Assembly: GCF_001427285.1 (NCBI RefSeq)
Contig: NZ_LMFV01000009.1
Coordinates: forward strand, 1-64,000
DNA: 64,000 nt
From: Mesorhizobium sp. Root552
GTDB taxonomy: Bacteria > Pseudomonadota > Alphaproteobacteria > Rhizobiales > Rhizobiaceae
Direction: 5' to 3'
Position numbers and translations under genes: made by a program. A model generated the notes under the pieces. That model made no database searches. It was not told the origin of the DNA and saw nothing but the letters and a program-made list of their open reading frames with translations. This document shows positions 53,756-62,695 of the stretch, one piece after another. Each line of letters begins with the position of its first letter. Position 1 is the stretch's first letter.

Positions 53756-54031
53756 TCAGGCAAGCGGAGCCTTTGTATCACTTTGACGTGCTTTCAGGGC
53801 CGCACGCCGGTAGGCGTCCGGAATGGACAGCGCCCAGACGAAGAGGCCGCCTGCGTGCCGCCCGATAAACGATTGGTCCGGCGTCGTCGTCATATAGGTC
53901 AGCACTGAGAACAGGGCGACAAACAACGCGAAGACCAACCCACGCGGAGCCTCGCGGATTGCCACGTGACCCGCGCCCGGAAGCAGGATGGCAAGCGCCA
54001 GAACGGCATAAGGGTTGATTTGCTTGGCCAT
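53756..54031 (-). CDS. Small membrane protein of unknown function
   Basis: A 91-residue protein with two hydrophobic segments (YAVLALAILLPGAGHVAI and GLVFALFVALFSVLTYMTT) and a third weaker one (GGLFVWALSIPDAYRRAAL). The PGAGHV turn and DAYRRA end are reminiscent of TM2-like proteins but not a sure match. ATG 54031 was chosen because it follows GGAAGG and begins the hydrophobic core; the longer frame to 54169 overlaps the next gene. Confidence 0.7.
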   Translation of the reverse strand: MAKQINPYAVLALAILLPGAGHVAIREAPRGLVFALFVALFSVLTYMTTTPDQSFIGRHAGGLFVWALSIPDAYRRAALKARQSDTKAPLA

Positions 54032-54062
54032 CGGCCTTCCTTGCGCTGATTGTTGAGACAAT

Positions 54063-54830
54063 TCAAATTCGAACCGGATGGCCGAGCCGCTCCGGGCCCC
54101 TGCTTTTGCCCGACCATGGACGAGAAACGGATACGCGTAGCTGCGTCGCCTCTTGAACGGGCTGTTCATCGGACAAAGCCTGCCGCAATGCCTCGGCCTC
54201 GGAAATCGCCTTCTGCACCAGTTCGCGCGAGATAGGGGCGAATGGAAAACGGGTTTGGCGCAGTATCAGATGGGAGCCTCTGTCTCCCTGCGCTGCCTGG
54301 CGGATCAAGCGCACGCCGCGTGGCGTGATCGTTGCTTCCTTGACCGTCGGATCGGAAAACAGGCTGCGAAACAGGGCTGACACGCGGTCAAGCTGCGAGG
54401 CCGACGCCCGTCCATCTCCCCGCATCAAGAGCGGCGCGCCGATTTGAGGCGGCTCGATCCATTCCGGCAGATCATGGACGGTAGAGTAGAATTCAGCACC
54501 CATAGGCCGGGCCAGGACCCCGATCGACGGTCGTTGCCTGGCCGCGGTTTCAGCAATCGTAACCTGAAGCCAAAGCTGCGGCAGCCGGCGGAAAACCAGT
54601 GTGTCGGCGATGAGTTCGATTTTTACGCCACGGCCATCAGGCAGGTGGGCGCGCAGAATTGGAAAAGAGTCCGGCGCAAGACTGATCTTTGCGTCCCCGA
54701 AAAGGCCGGCAAGATCATCCAGGAGTCCCCTGCGCATGGCCAGAGCATTTCGGTGATCCTGCAGGGCTCGCGCAATCAGCCATAGAACGGATACACCGAC
54801 GAAAATCACGAAGGCAATATTGGTGGCCAT
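54063..54830 (-). CDS. Membrane-anchored protein of unknown function
   Basis: A 255-residue protein with one N-terminal membrane helix (IAFVIFVGVSVLWLIARAL) and a soluble part of mixed alpha/beta character: LDDLAGLFGDAKISLAPDSFPILRAHLPDGRGVKIELIADTLVFRRLPQLWLQVT, then SIGVLARPMGAEFYSTVHDLPEWI and LFSDPTVKEATITPRGVRLIRQ. No family recognised. ATG 54830 begins the helix. It lies 108 bases downstream of the APC permease gene and 31 bases upstream of the small membrane protein gene, all on one strand. Confidence 0.7.
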   Translation of the reverse strand: MATNIAFVIFVGVSVLWLIARALQDHRNALAMRRGLLDDLAGLFGDAKISLAPDSFPILRAHLPDGRGVKIELIADTLVFRRLPQLWLQVTIAETAARQRPSIGVLARPMGAEFYSTVHDLPEWIEPPQIGAPLLMRGDGRASASQLDRVSALFRSLFSDPTVKEATITPRGVRLIRQAAQGDRGSHLILRQTRFPFAPISRELVQKAISEAEALRQALSDEQPVQEATQLRVSVSRPWSGKSRGPERLGHPVRI

Positions 54831-54938
54831 GGGTGTCCCTGGGTCCCGGCAATCGCACGCTCGCGAAAGCCTTTCAAAGTGCCTGCTAGCGGTAGAATAC
54901 GACACGGGCAGCGGCTGTGCCACTGCCCGTATCCTTTT

Positions 54939-56336
54939 TTAGTAACCCTGAGGCCTGGGCCAAGGCATCGTGAACTGGTCGCCACGGCGCACATACTGGT
55001 AACGCCTGAAATGGAACCAGAGCGAGGCCACGATGTAGAAGCACATCATCGCGATAAGCTGGGTGCCGTAACCCAGGAAAACGGCGAAGAAGGCAGTCGA
55101 GCACAGTATCAGGAGAATGATCGTGGGCAGTGGGTGGAACGGATGCACATACCCGCGCTTGATTGTGTCAAGCGGCCACTTGCGACGGAACATGACCATA
55201 TTGAACGTCATGAACGTGTAGCCGAGAAGCCCGGACAGGATCGAGAAGGTCACGACCTGGTCGAGCGGTGCGCCAAGGGCGAAGATCAATGCGATCGGCA
55301 CGAGGAACACGATTGACCGGTACGGCGTGCGGTAAACCGGATGAACGGCACCGAACCAGCTTGGCAGATACCGGTCGCGGCCCATCGAAAACCAGGCGCG
55401 CGACGCATCGTTGATGCAGCCATTGGCCGAAGCAAGCGTGGCGAAGATCGTGCCGATGAACAAAAGCACCATCAGCCAGACACTGCCGGTCACACGCGCC
55501 GCGTCGAACAGCGGTGTTCCTGCCTGGCCGAGGTATTCCCAAGGAATCAGGCCCGAACACATGTACCAGGTCAAGGTGGCCGCAATCAGCAGCGTCATGA
55601 TGCCGGCCATGGTTCCGTAAGGCAGCGAACGCGCTGGCGAACGCACTTCTTCGGCCGCCTGACAGGTTCCCTCGATACCCAGATAGTACCACAGGCCGAA
55701 ATGTAATGCGGCCACGATACCCAGCCAGCCGTAGGGAAGTGGCTCTTCCGTCACCGCCGAGAAGTCGAGCGGAACGTCCGAGGCCCCAAACTGAATGGCG
55801 AAGAACAGGACGCAGATGGCAGTGAAAGCCACCGCCACGATCACGAGGTTGAACGTCAGGGTCGCAAGCACGCCGCGATAATTCAGCCACGCCAGGAACA
55901 TGATCGCCAAGACGATGAAGGGTTGCTGGTGCAAGCCGGAATGACCCGTCATGCCGGCAACAGTATCCAGCAGGAAACCCACCGTGATGGCGTTTGCGGC
56001 TTCGAGCATTGTGTAGGCCATGACGAGAAACAGCCCGACGTTGAAAGCCATCAAGGGGCCAACGATGTGCTTGGCCTGAGCGTATTGCCCACCGGCAGCA
56101 GCGACGGTCGAGGTCACTTCGGAATCGATCATCGCCACGCAAGTGTAGAGCAGGCCGGCGACCCAGCATGCAACCAGGCCGGCGATCATTCCGCCTTTGC
56201 CGACCGCGAAGTTCCAGCCCATGTATTCGCCGACCAGAACGATACCAACGCCGAGTGCCCAAACATGGGCAGGACCCAGCACGCGCAACAGCTGAAGCCG
56301 TTCCGGCTTCGCTGCATCAGTTGTGATGTTTGCCAT
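54939..56336 (-). CDS. APC-superfamily amine/amino-acid permease (ethanolamine-permease-like)
   Basis: A 465-residue transporter with about twelve helices. N-terminal LGPAHVWALGVGIVLVGEYMGWNFAVGKGGMIAGL resembles the unwound helix 1 region of the ethanolamine permease branch; WYYLGIEGTCQAAEEVRSPARSLPYGTMAG and ASANGCINDASRAWFSMGRDRYLPSWFG are typical APC signatures. Substrate unknown; ethanolamine or a related small amine is a guess. It is the last gene of a tight operon with three tiny membrane proteins, spaced 12, 1 and 5 bases, which is not usual for APC permeases. Confidence 0.88.
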   Translation of the reverse strand: MANITTDAAKPERLQLLRVLGPAHVWALGVGIVLVGEYMGWNFAVGKGGMIAGLVACWVAGLLYTCVAMIDSEVTSTVAAAGGQYAQAKHIVGPLMAFNVGLFLVMAYTMLEAANAITVGFLLDTVAGMTGHSGLHQQPFIVLAIMFLAWLNYRGVLATLTFNLVIVAVAFTAICVLFFAIQFGASDVPLDFSAVTEEPLPYGWLGIVAALHFGLWYYLGIEGTCQAAEEVRSPARSLPYGTMAGIMTLLIAATLTWYMCSGLIPWEYLGQAGTPLFDAARVTGSVWLMVLLFIGTIFATLASANGCINDASRAWFSMGRDRYLPSWFGAVHPVYRTPYRSIVFLVPIALIFALGAPLDQVVTFSILSGLLGYTFMTFNMVMFRRKWPLDTIKRGYVHPFHPLPTIILLILCSTAFFAVFLGYGTQLIAMMCFYIVASLWFHFRRYQYVRRGDQFTMPWPRPQGY

Positions 56337-56348
56337 TTTGGTCGCCTC

Positions 56349-56516
56349 TCAAATCGTGTGACGTTCCTGCGTGGCCTCGATCTCGCCTTCGCGAGAGGAA
56401 GTCAGCAGGTCGTTGTCATAAGTCGTGTCGACACGAATAAGGTCGATGAGAAGAAAGGCGCCAAAAACCACAGAGAGAGCCCAGGCTCCGTATTCCAGGA
56501 AATTCCAGATATCCAT
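56349..56516 (-). CDS. Tiny single-span membrane protein (permease partner?)
   Basis: A 55-residue protein: MDIWNFLEYGAWALSVVFGAFLLIDLI forms one membrane helix, followed by a charged tail (RVDTTYDNDLLTSSREGEIEA). ATG 56516 starts one base after the previous stop. No family recognised. Position and size suggest a small subunit of the permease encoded next. Confidence 0.75.
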   Translation of the reverse strand: MDIWNFLEYGAWALSVVFGAFLLIDLIRVDTTYDNDLLTSSREGEIEATQERHTI

Positions 56517-56517
56517 G

Positions 56518-56907
56518 TCAGCCCCCTTTGCGCTTCGAGCCGAAGCGTTCGTCCAGTACTTCTCGGTACTCCCTGTCTGATAACCGCACCACCAAAACGA
56601 AATATCCGACAACGGATACGATCATGATGATGAGGGCCGCCCAACTGAAGCTGTAGTCGAAACGAGCGGTGATCATGTCGTTTACCGATGCCGGATCGGT
56701 AATACCTAGAGCCTCCCATTGCCGCTGTTCCGCGGCATTCTGGCCGAGAGCTTCCCATGTGGGATTCTCTATTGGATTTGGGGTCTTCGCAGCGCCCGCG
56801 AGCCCCATATAGAGGGGGACATAAAGTGCCCCCACAGTCAGAACGAGCAACGTGACGACGTCAAAAATCTGGGCTGCCAAGCCCTGCTTCTTCGGTTCGT
56901 ATGCCAT
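56518..56907 (-). CDS. Small two-span membrane protein (permease partner?)
   Basis: A 129-residue protein: helix 1 (IFDVVTLLVLTVGALYVPLYMGL), an outer loop with PNPIENPTWEALG and QRQWEALGITDPASVNDMITARF, helix 2 (WAALIIMIVSVVGYFVLVV), then a cytoplasmic RLSDREYREVLDERF tail. The loop repeats the short WEALG motif twice. No family recognised. Lies 5 bases after the upstream gene and 1 base before the 55-residue gene. Confidence 0.8.
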   Translation of the reverse strand: MAYEPKKQGLAAQIFDVVTLLVLTVGALYVPLYMGLAGAAKTPNPIENPTWEALGQNAAEQRQWEALGITDPASVNDMITARFDYSFSWAALIIMIVSVVGYFVLVVRLSDREYREVLDERFGSKRKGG

Positions 56908-56912
56908 CGGGG

Positions 56913-57230
56913 CTAGCCTTTGCGTCTGCGCATCTCATCGAGATGCTTGAGATCGAGACCATAAATGAAGTGCCGGTCTTCATCGTAGTGCCGCAGCATT
57001 GCGACGATTGCCGCGGTATTGAGCAGGAGGACGAACCCCCCGGATACGACCAGGATGATCTGAATGGCCGGTACGGATATGAAAGACCATATGCTAAAGA
57101 GCGTGAACAATAGCGCGCACCACAGGGCAAGAACGAACATGACGAGCCCCTTTCTGTCGCGCGAATGCATTCTGGCGATGCGTGCTTCCAAATCACTGTC
57201 GATAGTTGGATTTACGCCGATCGCTTCCAT
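56913..57230 (-). CDS. Small two-span membrane protein, first gene of the permease operon
   Basis: A 105-residue protein: polar start (DSDLEARIARMHSRDRKGL), helix 1 (VMFVLALWCALLFTLFSIWSFI), helix 2 (IQIILVVSGGFVLLLNTAAIVAML) and a charged end with RHYDEDRHFIYGLDLKHLDEMRRRK. No family recognised. A good RBS (GGGAGG) precedes the ATG. Confidence 0.8.
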   Translation of the reverse strand: MEAIGVNPTIDSDLEARIARMHSRDRKGLVMFVLALWCALLFTLFSIWSFISVPAIQIILVVSGGFVLLLNTAAIVAMLRHYDEDRHFIYGLDLKHLDEMRRRKG

Positions 57231-57300
57231 TGGTTTTCCTCCCTTAATGAATGCGTCAAGCTCGGGCAGTTTGCATGGGCCGCAAATTTCTTGCCCTGCA

Positions 57301-57331
57301 AGAATATTTTATAGGCTTTTTATTCTGTCAA
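57301..57331 (-). promoter_or_regulatory. Possible sigma-70 promoter of the permease operon
   Basis: On the minus strand TTGACA (57331-57326) is a perfect -35 hexamer, followed by an AT-rich TATAAAATATT stretch that could act as -10 region, although the spacing (14-16) is shorter than ideal. It lies about 75-100 bases upstream of the first small membrane-protein gene. Confidence 0.45.
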
Positions 57332-57562
57332 GTGAAATTACTTTAGGCGCAGGAATTCTGGCGAAGCACTTGTAACGAATTTGCGACCGACATTTATTTC
57401 AGAATTGCGCGGCCTGAGCAATCGAAAGCGATGAGTATATATGCCGCCACCTTGCTCCCCCTGGCTTCGCCCGTCGTACCCTCGGCAGCGGGATAGCCGG
57501 CAAATTGGCAAGACGTTTCACAGGCGCCAACTCTTGAGTTGGGTAGGCGCGCTGTCCAGGAA
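57332..57562. other. Rest of the gap upstream of the permease operon
   Basis: Together with the promoter stretch and the leader, 332 bases (57231-57562) hold no gene. The sequence is AT-rich near 57300-57410 and contains no convincing hairpin; it is also the 3' flank side of the amidotransferase gene. Confidence 0.35.
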
Positions 57563-58276
57563 TCAGCGCCCTGCCGAAACCTTGCCGAACACTGTTTGCA
57601 GGAATTCGCCCAGCCAGCGTTTCAGATGCATATCCCATATCAGGCGTCCGCCGAGATGGTCACGGCCCGGCTGGGCTCCGGGAAGCACAAAGCGATGCGC
57701 ACCACGCACCACCCAGCGGTGCATCATCACTTGCGTCAACTCGCTATGAAACTGAATGCCCCACGCGTTCTGGCCGTAGCGGAAGGCCTGATTTGGATAT
57801 GCCTCGGCGGTGGCAAGCAACGTGGCATCTTTCGGCAACGAAAACCCTTCGCGGTGGAACTGGTAGACCATTTCCGGCCACTGCATCAGCTTCTTGCCTT
57901 CTTCCGTCGCCTTGAGCGGATACCAGCCGATTTCGACAAGCCCGTCCCCGTGCCCCTCGACCTTGCCACCAAGGTGATTGACCATCATCTGAGCGCCAAG
58001 ACAGATACCGAGCAGCGGCCTGTTCTCTCGCAAAGGTATCTTGAGCCAATCGGTTTCACGCTTGACGAAATCATCCGGGTCGTTGGCGCTCATCGGACCA
58101 CCGAAGACAACGGCGCCGGTGTGCTCATCCAGAGTGTCCGGCAGCACATCGCCAAGCGGAGGCCGCCTCACGTCAAGCTCGAAACCCTTCTCGATGAGCA
58201 TGTGTCCGACGCGACCGGAACTCGAAGTCTCCTGATGCAGAACAATCAGAATTTTCGGTCGAGGTCTGGCAAGCAT
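57563..58276 (-). CDS. Class I glutamine amidotransferase-like protein
   Basis: A 237-residue stand-alone amidotransferase. The catalytic triad is visible: Cys92 in LLGICLGAQMMVNHLGG, His177 and Glu179 in GIQFHSELT. Family members hydrolyse glutamine and pass ammonia to a partner or act on gamma-glutamyl compounds; the actual substrate is unknown. VVFGGPMSANDPDDF is the usual motif of the GMP-synthase-like stand-alone group. Preceded by no close gene on this strand. Confidence 0.9.
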   Translation of the reverse strand: MLARPRPKILIVLHQETSSSGRVGHMLIEKGFELDVRRPPLGDVLPDTLDEHTGAVVFGGPMSANDPDDFVKRETDWLKIPLRENRPLLGICLGAQMMVNHLGGKVEGHGDGLVEIGWYPLKATEEGKKLMQWPEMVYQFHREGFSLPKDATLLATAEAYPNQAFRYGQNAWGIQFHSELTQVMMHRWVVRGAHRFVLPGAQPGRDHLGGRLIWDMHLKRWLGEFLQTVFGKVSAGR

Positions 58277-58309
58277 GGGAGAAGGAGGCCCTGAATTCAG
58301 TAAAAGATA

Positions 58310-58792
58310 TCACTCATTGCCGGACGCACCTGTTTCGCCGAGCACATTTGCTGCAGCTTTCCGGCGCGCCGCGATTCGGTCCTGGCGCTCGACGCCGATC
58401 AGCTCGGCAACACGCCAAACGGTGTTGTCTTCAAGCTCGTGCAGTTCGCCATCGGCATAAACGACATCCCACATCAGGCCGACAAATGCCTTTCGAGCCT
58501 CGACATCAAGGTGCCGTTTCAAGACACTTGTGAAGGCATAGAGATCGACGGCTTCACGGTCGGCTTTTTCACCGGCCTCGGCTAACGTCACAAGCTCTTT
58601 GCCACGAGCACCATAGGTCTCGGCCAACACCGTCTTGAAACGCTCCCATTCGGCGTCCTGGCGAACACCATCGACGTCCATAATGTGAAAAAGCAGTGCG
58701 GATGCTGCAACACGCGGATCGTCACCGGTGTCGCGCCGGCCGCTGCCGGCACCAGGCAAATCCTTAAGAAATGACAGCACGCGATCGAGCAT
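58310..58792 (-). CDS. TerB-like (tellurite-resistance-B) family protein
   Basis: A 160-residue helical protein of the TerB/DjlA-N-like fold: VAASALLFHIMDVDGVRQDAEWERF and FVGLMWDVVYADGELHELEDNTVWRVAELIGV contain the paired acidic D-x-D-G motifs typical of the family, which may bind metal. ATG 58792 is preferred to GTG 58810. Located between hemY and the amidotransferase, a common neighbour of hemY in this order. Confidence 0.85.
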   Translation of the reverse strand: MLDRVLSFLKDLPGAGSGRRDTGDDPRVAASALLFHIMDVDGVRQDAEWERFKTVLAETYGARGKELVTLAEAGEKADREAVDLYAFTSVLKRHLDVEARKAFVGLMWDVVYADGELHELEDNTVWRVAELIGVERQDRIAARRKAAANVLGETGASGNE

Positions 58793-58865
58793 TGACTGAT
58801 TCCCGTTCACCCGAAATTACCCGCAAGCGAAACGATCCGCAAACACAGGCTTCAGAACACCAAGA

Positions 58866-60446
58866 TCAGAAAAGTTTGAACCGGCCGGGTGCAGCCGCGA
58901 CTTCCTCGTCAGGTTCGACACCAGGATCGTCCGGCAGACGTTGGGGATGATCCGAGGTGTTCAGCTCGTCTTCCAGAACCTGGTTGGGAGCATCCACGAT
59001 GATCGGTTCTGCGGCAGTTGCCCCACCTGCCGTACTCTTCCCATGACGGGCCCTGTTTCCCTCAGACACCTTCGCGTCGGTCTCCACTACCTCTGCCTGT
59101 GCAGGTATCGCGACAGAAATCTCGGGAGTGCTTGCCTGGCTGTCGATCAACTGGCCAAGCCGCTCCGTCGGCGCACGCCATTCGAAAGCGTCGAGCTTAC
59201 CGGTGACAGGCGAAAGCGGCGCCCAGCGTTCGGAAACGACGCCATCGGCGATCCAGACCGGGTCGCGCGGTGCGCGGACGGCCTTGGATAACCACTGCCG
59301 CACCTTGCCCTCGTCCCCGGTTTCAGCCTCCTCGATGTCGGCCAGAAGCAGATATGCCCCTTCGCGACGGTCGATGCGGATGGCGGCTTCCGCTTCTGCT
59401 CTGGCGGCCCTGTAGTCTTGGGCGTCGAGCGCCGCGCGCGCCACCGCAAGCGATGCCTCGGCATTGTTCTTCTTCATGTCCTGCAGCTTTCGGGCTCGGC
59501 CAAGTCGGTCGAGCACTGCATCGCCGGGGCGGGCATGGGTGTAAAGGTCGGCGATGGCCGGATGAGGTTCGGCGCGCCATGCAGTCTCCAGCACCTTAGA
59601 GCCCTTGCGTACGTCGTTTTGCTGGAAGAGCACCTTGGCTGCGATGACCGCCGCCGGGATGAATTCCGGTTGCAGGCGATTGGCTTCCAGAGCGGCCGCC
59701 TTGGCTGCGACCGGGTCATGGTCCATCAATCCCTCGGCCTTGGCGGTCAAGAGCACTGCTCTACGGCGGTTGGCCGCGTCGCGTTCGATCTGATGCGTCG
59801 ACTTCTGCGCATTGACCAATGTCAGCGCACCATCCCAATCGCCACGCGCGGTAAGTTCTTCCAGCGTCGATTCCGCTGCCCAAGCAAGTTGAGGCGCTGC
59901 CGAAGCCGCACGGCCAGCATAGTGACGGGCTGCGGTCCGATCACCCAGTCGCTGCGCCTCGAGATAAAGACCCCGCAGCCCGAGCAGCCGCATCTCGGGA
60001 TCGTCGAGCATCGCCTCGAATTTCTGACGGGCACCGTCATGGTCGCCTTCGAGCAAAGACGCCTGCGCTTCCAGAAGATAGATCAGCGGCTCCTGGTCCG
60101 AGCGGATCAGTTTGGCGGCTTCCTTGCTCTTCTTGCGCGCCAGGGCACCGTCCCCGGCACCGGCGGCAATCATGCCGGTCGACAAAGCTTGATAGCCCCG
60201 GTCCCTGCGCCGCACCCTAAAATGCCGGGCGATGGCATAGGGACTGTTCCAGACCGACTTGATCAGCCACCAGGCGATCATGACAGCCGCGACTGCCGCG
60301 ACGACTGCTACTGCGGCCACCATCAGACTGACCTGATACTGGTAGCCGTCGAAGGTGACGACCATGTCGCCCGGCCTGTCGGCCAGCCAGGCAAAGCCAA
60401 GGCCGAGGCCAAAGACGACAGCGAGGAAAAACAGGATCCGGATCAT
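58866..60446 (-). CDS. hemY: HemY-family tetratricopeptide membrane protein of the haem cluster
   Basis: A 526-residue protein: two N-terminal membrane helices (RILFFLAVVFGLGLGFAWLA and VSLMVAAVAVVAAVAAVMIAWWL), the HemY_N domain (YAIARHFRVRRRDRGYQALSTGMIAAGAGD), and TPR helices to about residue 420 (ALDAQDYRAARAEAEAAIRIDRREGAYLLLADIEE), then a Ser/Thr/acid-rich tail. The Escherichia-type HemY is linked to porphyrin synthesis but its action is not clear; it is not the protoporphyrinogen oxidase of the same name in Bacillus. It follows the mitofilin-like gene by 10 bases. Confidence 0.93.
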   Translation of the reverse strand: MIRILFFLAVVFGLGLGFAWLADRPGDMVVTFDGYQYQVSLMVAAVAVVAAVAAVMIAWWLIKSVWNSPYAIARHFRVRRRDRGYQALSTGMIAAGAGDGALARKKSKEAAKLIRSDQEPLIYLLEAQASLLEGDHDGARQKFEAMLDDPEMRLLGLRGLYLEAQRLGDRTAARHYAGRAASAAPQLAWAAESTLEELTARGDWDGALTLVNAQKSTHQIERDAANRRRAVLLTAKAEGLMDHDPVAAKAAALEANRLQPEFIPAAVIAAKVLFQQNDVRKGSKVLETAWRAEPHPAIADLYTHARPGDAVLDRLGRARKLQDMKKNNAEASLAVARAALDAQDYRAARAEAEAAIRIDRREGAYLLLADIEEAETGDEGKVRQWLSKAVRAPRDPVWIADGVVSERWAPLSPVTGKLDAFEWRAPTERLGQLIDSQASTPEISVAIPAQAEVVETDAKVSEGNRARHGKSTAGGATAAEPIIVDAPNQVLEDELNTSDHPQRLPDDPGVEPDEEVAAAPGRFKLF

Positions 60447-60456
60447 CGCCCGCGCC

Positions 60457-61872
60457 TCACGTCTTCATCGCGCTGGAAATCAGCGCATCGATCTGCGCTT
60501 CGACTTCCATGCGGGCCTTCAGCCTGCCGGCAAATTCAGCTCCCGCGGCCTTTGCAGCGTCCGGCAGGCTCTCATATTCAGCAAGCGCTTTGGCATAGTC
60601 AGCCTGCGTGACCGCGACTTCCATGCGTGCGACCGTTTCGGGAACGCCTGCACCCTCAACGGCTCCGATCGGGCGCACCTTCACCAGTGATTCCGCACTC
60701 GATATCAAGCGTTCGACAAAACCGGCATTCTCGTCGACCGGCCTTGCGGCAGCGATCATCGCGTTGGCGGCGGCATCTGTCTCTGCCGCGATCTCGGCGC
60801 GGGCGGTCACGCCTTTTTCGGCATAGGCCCTCAGCGTGGCCAGTTGCGGCGCGTCGGGAGCAATTGCCGCAAAGGTTTCAAGCTCAGCGGCAAATGGCGC
60901 ACCACGGTCAAGCGCCGACTTCAGCGCCGAGGCCGCAATCGCCAGCGCGATCTTGGGCTGTGAGGCCTGCGCCTCGACCGTCGTCGAAAGTGTCGAGATG
61001 GACTGTTCCAATGCCGTCAGGCGACTGTTCTGTTCCGTTGCGGCATCGGCAGCGGATTTCACCGACGCCTCCAGCGCGGCGAGCTTTTCGTTGACCGGCG
61101 CAAGGTCGACCGGCTCAACCTTCGCCGCCTCACCGAGCGCCGTAACAGCCGCCTCGACTTGCTGAACCTTGGCCGTCAGCGCGGCAACCTCTTCGCCACC
61201 CGCCGGCGCACTTGTTTCGACGGAAGATTTCAAGGCCGCAAGGTCCGTCCTGACCTGATCCAGCGCTTGCGATAGATCACCGATCCTGGCAACCGCATCG
61301 CCTCCGTTTTGCGACTCCGTAAGGGCGGTGATTTCCCGTTGCAAAGACGCGACCTGGCTGTTCACGCCATCCAGAGCGGCGGAACCCGGCGCGCCAAGGA
61401 TGCCGGCAAACTGGAGCGCACCGGCTCCGGCAAGCGCAATGACGCCACCCAGAATACCTGCCCCGATGCCGCTCCGGCCACCACGAGCGGCTCTTGGCTG
61501 GCGAGCACCGGTAGCACTTGCGTCATCCGCCTTCCCCCAATTCGGCGAAGGCTCTCCAGAGGCATTGCTCGAAGGCCAGTCCGCCGTCGACTTCGGGGGC
61601 TGGTCCTCAAAAGAATAGTCGAAACTGCCGCGCCCCGAACTCTCTTTTGCCTCTGTAGCGTCCTCTGCAGCGGCCGGCGCAGCCTCGGCGTCTTTGCTTT
61701 GCTCGATGCCGTTATCGACGACCACATCCGATTGCACCGTTTCCACAGCCGGTTCATCGTTTGAAATTGGAGCCTTGTCGTCAGCGATTCGCGAAACGGC
61801 ACCCGGCTCAAGGTCGATCGTCACCGGATCGCTCGCCCTTTTCGAATGGCGCGTTTTCGGCGTCTTCACCAT
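60457..61872 (-). CDS. Mitofilin-like (Mic60/COG4223) inner-membrane protein
   Basis: A 471-residue protein with a long acidic/Ala-rich N-terminal part, one membrane helix (GIGAGILGGVIALAGAGALQFAGIL, about 145-168), an extended coiled coil (SQVASLQREITALTESQNG to about residue 320) and a C-terminal domain resembling the mitofilin signature (FAAELETFAAIAPDAPQLATLRAYAEKGV, FVERLISSAESLVKVRPIG, ARMEVAVTQADYAKALAEYESLPD). Alphaproteobacterial Mic60 homologues sit next to hem genes, as here, and shape inner-membrane folds. ATG 61872 (MVKTPKTR) replaces the longer frame to 61941. Confidence 0.88.
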   Translation of the reverse strand: MVKTPKTRHSKRASDPVTIDLEPGAVSRIADDKAPISNDEPAVETVQSDVVVDNGIEQSKDAEAAPAAAEDATEAKESSGRGSFDYSFEDQPPKSTADWPSSNASGEPSPNWGKADDASATGARQPRAARGGRSGIGAGILGGVIALAGAGALQFAGILGAPGSAALDGVNSQVASLQREITALTESQNGGDAVARIGDLSQALDQVRTDLAALKSSVETSAPAGGEEVAALTAKVQQVEAAVTALGEAAKVEPVDLAPVNEKLAALEASVKSAADAATEQNSRLTALEQSISTLSTTVEAQASQPKIALAIAASALKSALDRGAPFAAELETFAAIAPDAPQLATLRAYAEKGVTARAEIAAETDAAANAMIAAARPVDENAGFVERLISSAESLVKVRPIGAVEGAGVPETVARMEVAVTQADYAKALAEYESLPDAAKAAGAEFAGRLKARMEVEAQIDALISSAMKT

Positions 61873-61980
61873 GCCTGGCTCCCCAAAACTCGGTTCGTCT
61901 TTACCGCCAAGCGGCAATGGATTGCGAAAGAGGTCTATCACACCTCAAAGCCGTGAAAAGGGGCGGTGTGATGACGCGCC

Positions 61981-62694
61981 TCAGCGCCGCGCGCTCAAAA
62001 GCGTCAACAGCGCTTGTTCCGTCGACTCCGCCGCCACCGACGCGGCGGGGCAATCTTGCTGCCTTAGCGCCGCTGCAATTCTCTCTGAGAGAACAAAAAT
62101 GCTTGCCTCTTCAAAGAGATGGCGCGTCCCCGACCGCGCGGCCAGCATGCCGAAGGCATGAGCCGCCTTTGCCGAATACAACAAGACTGCATCTATGGGC
62201 CGATCAGCCAAATGACCGGAAACGGCCTCGTTGGAGTACTCCAAACTGACAGTATCGTAGCTCTCCAATGGATGGACCCTGACGCCTGAACCCGCCAGCC
62301 GATCCTCGAACCCGGCAAAGCGAACCCGTCCGCACAAATAGACCAAGGTCCCGGAAAAGGACGCGGCGATCTGGTCGGCCAATGCCAGCGCTTCGCCCGG
62401 ACCTTCACGAACCAAGGAAAATCCCGCTGACCGCGCGGCTTGAGCGGTCTTTCTTCCCACCGCATGACACGGAAGGCTGGAAAGAGCGGAAAGCAGTTCA
62501 GGTGCGGCATGACGGATGGCATTCGCGCTGGTGACGGCAACAGCGGCCGCATCAGCCGGCACTGCACTTCGCCCTGGAAACAGTGGCCTTGTCTCGGACA
62601 GCGGCAATTGTACCGGCTCGAAACCCAATTCCACCAGTTTCTCGGCCGTACGACTGGCCCCCGGCTCAGGTCGCGTGATCAACACGCGACGCAT
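61981..62694 (-). CDS. hemD: Uroporphyrinogen-III synthase
   Basis: A 237-residue enzyme that cyclises hydroxymethylbilane to uroporphyrinogen III. MRRVLITRPEPGASRTAEKLVELGFEPV is the usual start; AVTSANAIRHA, GRKTAQAARSAGF, YLCGRVRFAGFEDRL and LLYSAKAAHAF complete the two-lobed HemD pattern. It begins one base after the hemC stop region, so coupled translation is likely. ATG 62694 was chosen by family start. Confidence 0.9.
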   Translation of the reverse strand: MRRVLITRPEPGASRTAEKLVELGFEPVQLPLSETRPLFPGRSAVPADAAAVAVTSANAIRHAAPELLSALSSLPCHAVGRKTAQAARSAGFSLVREGPGEALALADQIAASFSGTLVYLCGRVRFAGFEDRLAGSGVRVHPLESYDTVSLEYSNEAVSGHLADRPIDAVLLYSAKAAHAFGMLAARSGTRHLFEEASIFVLSERIAAALRQQDCPAASVAAESTEQALLTLLSARR

Positions 62695-62695
62695 G

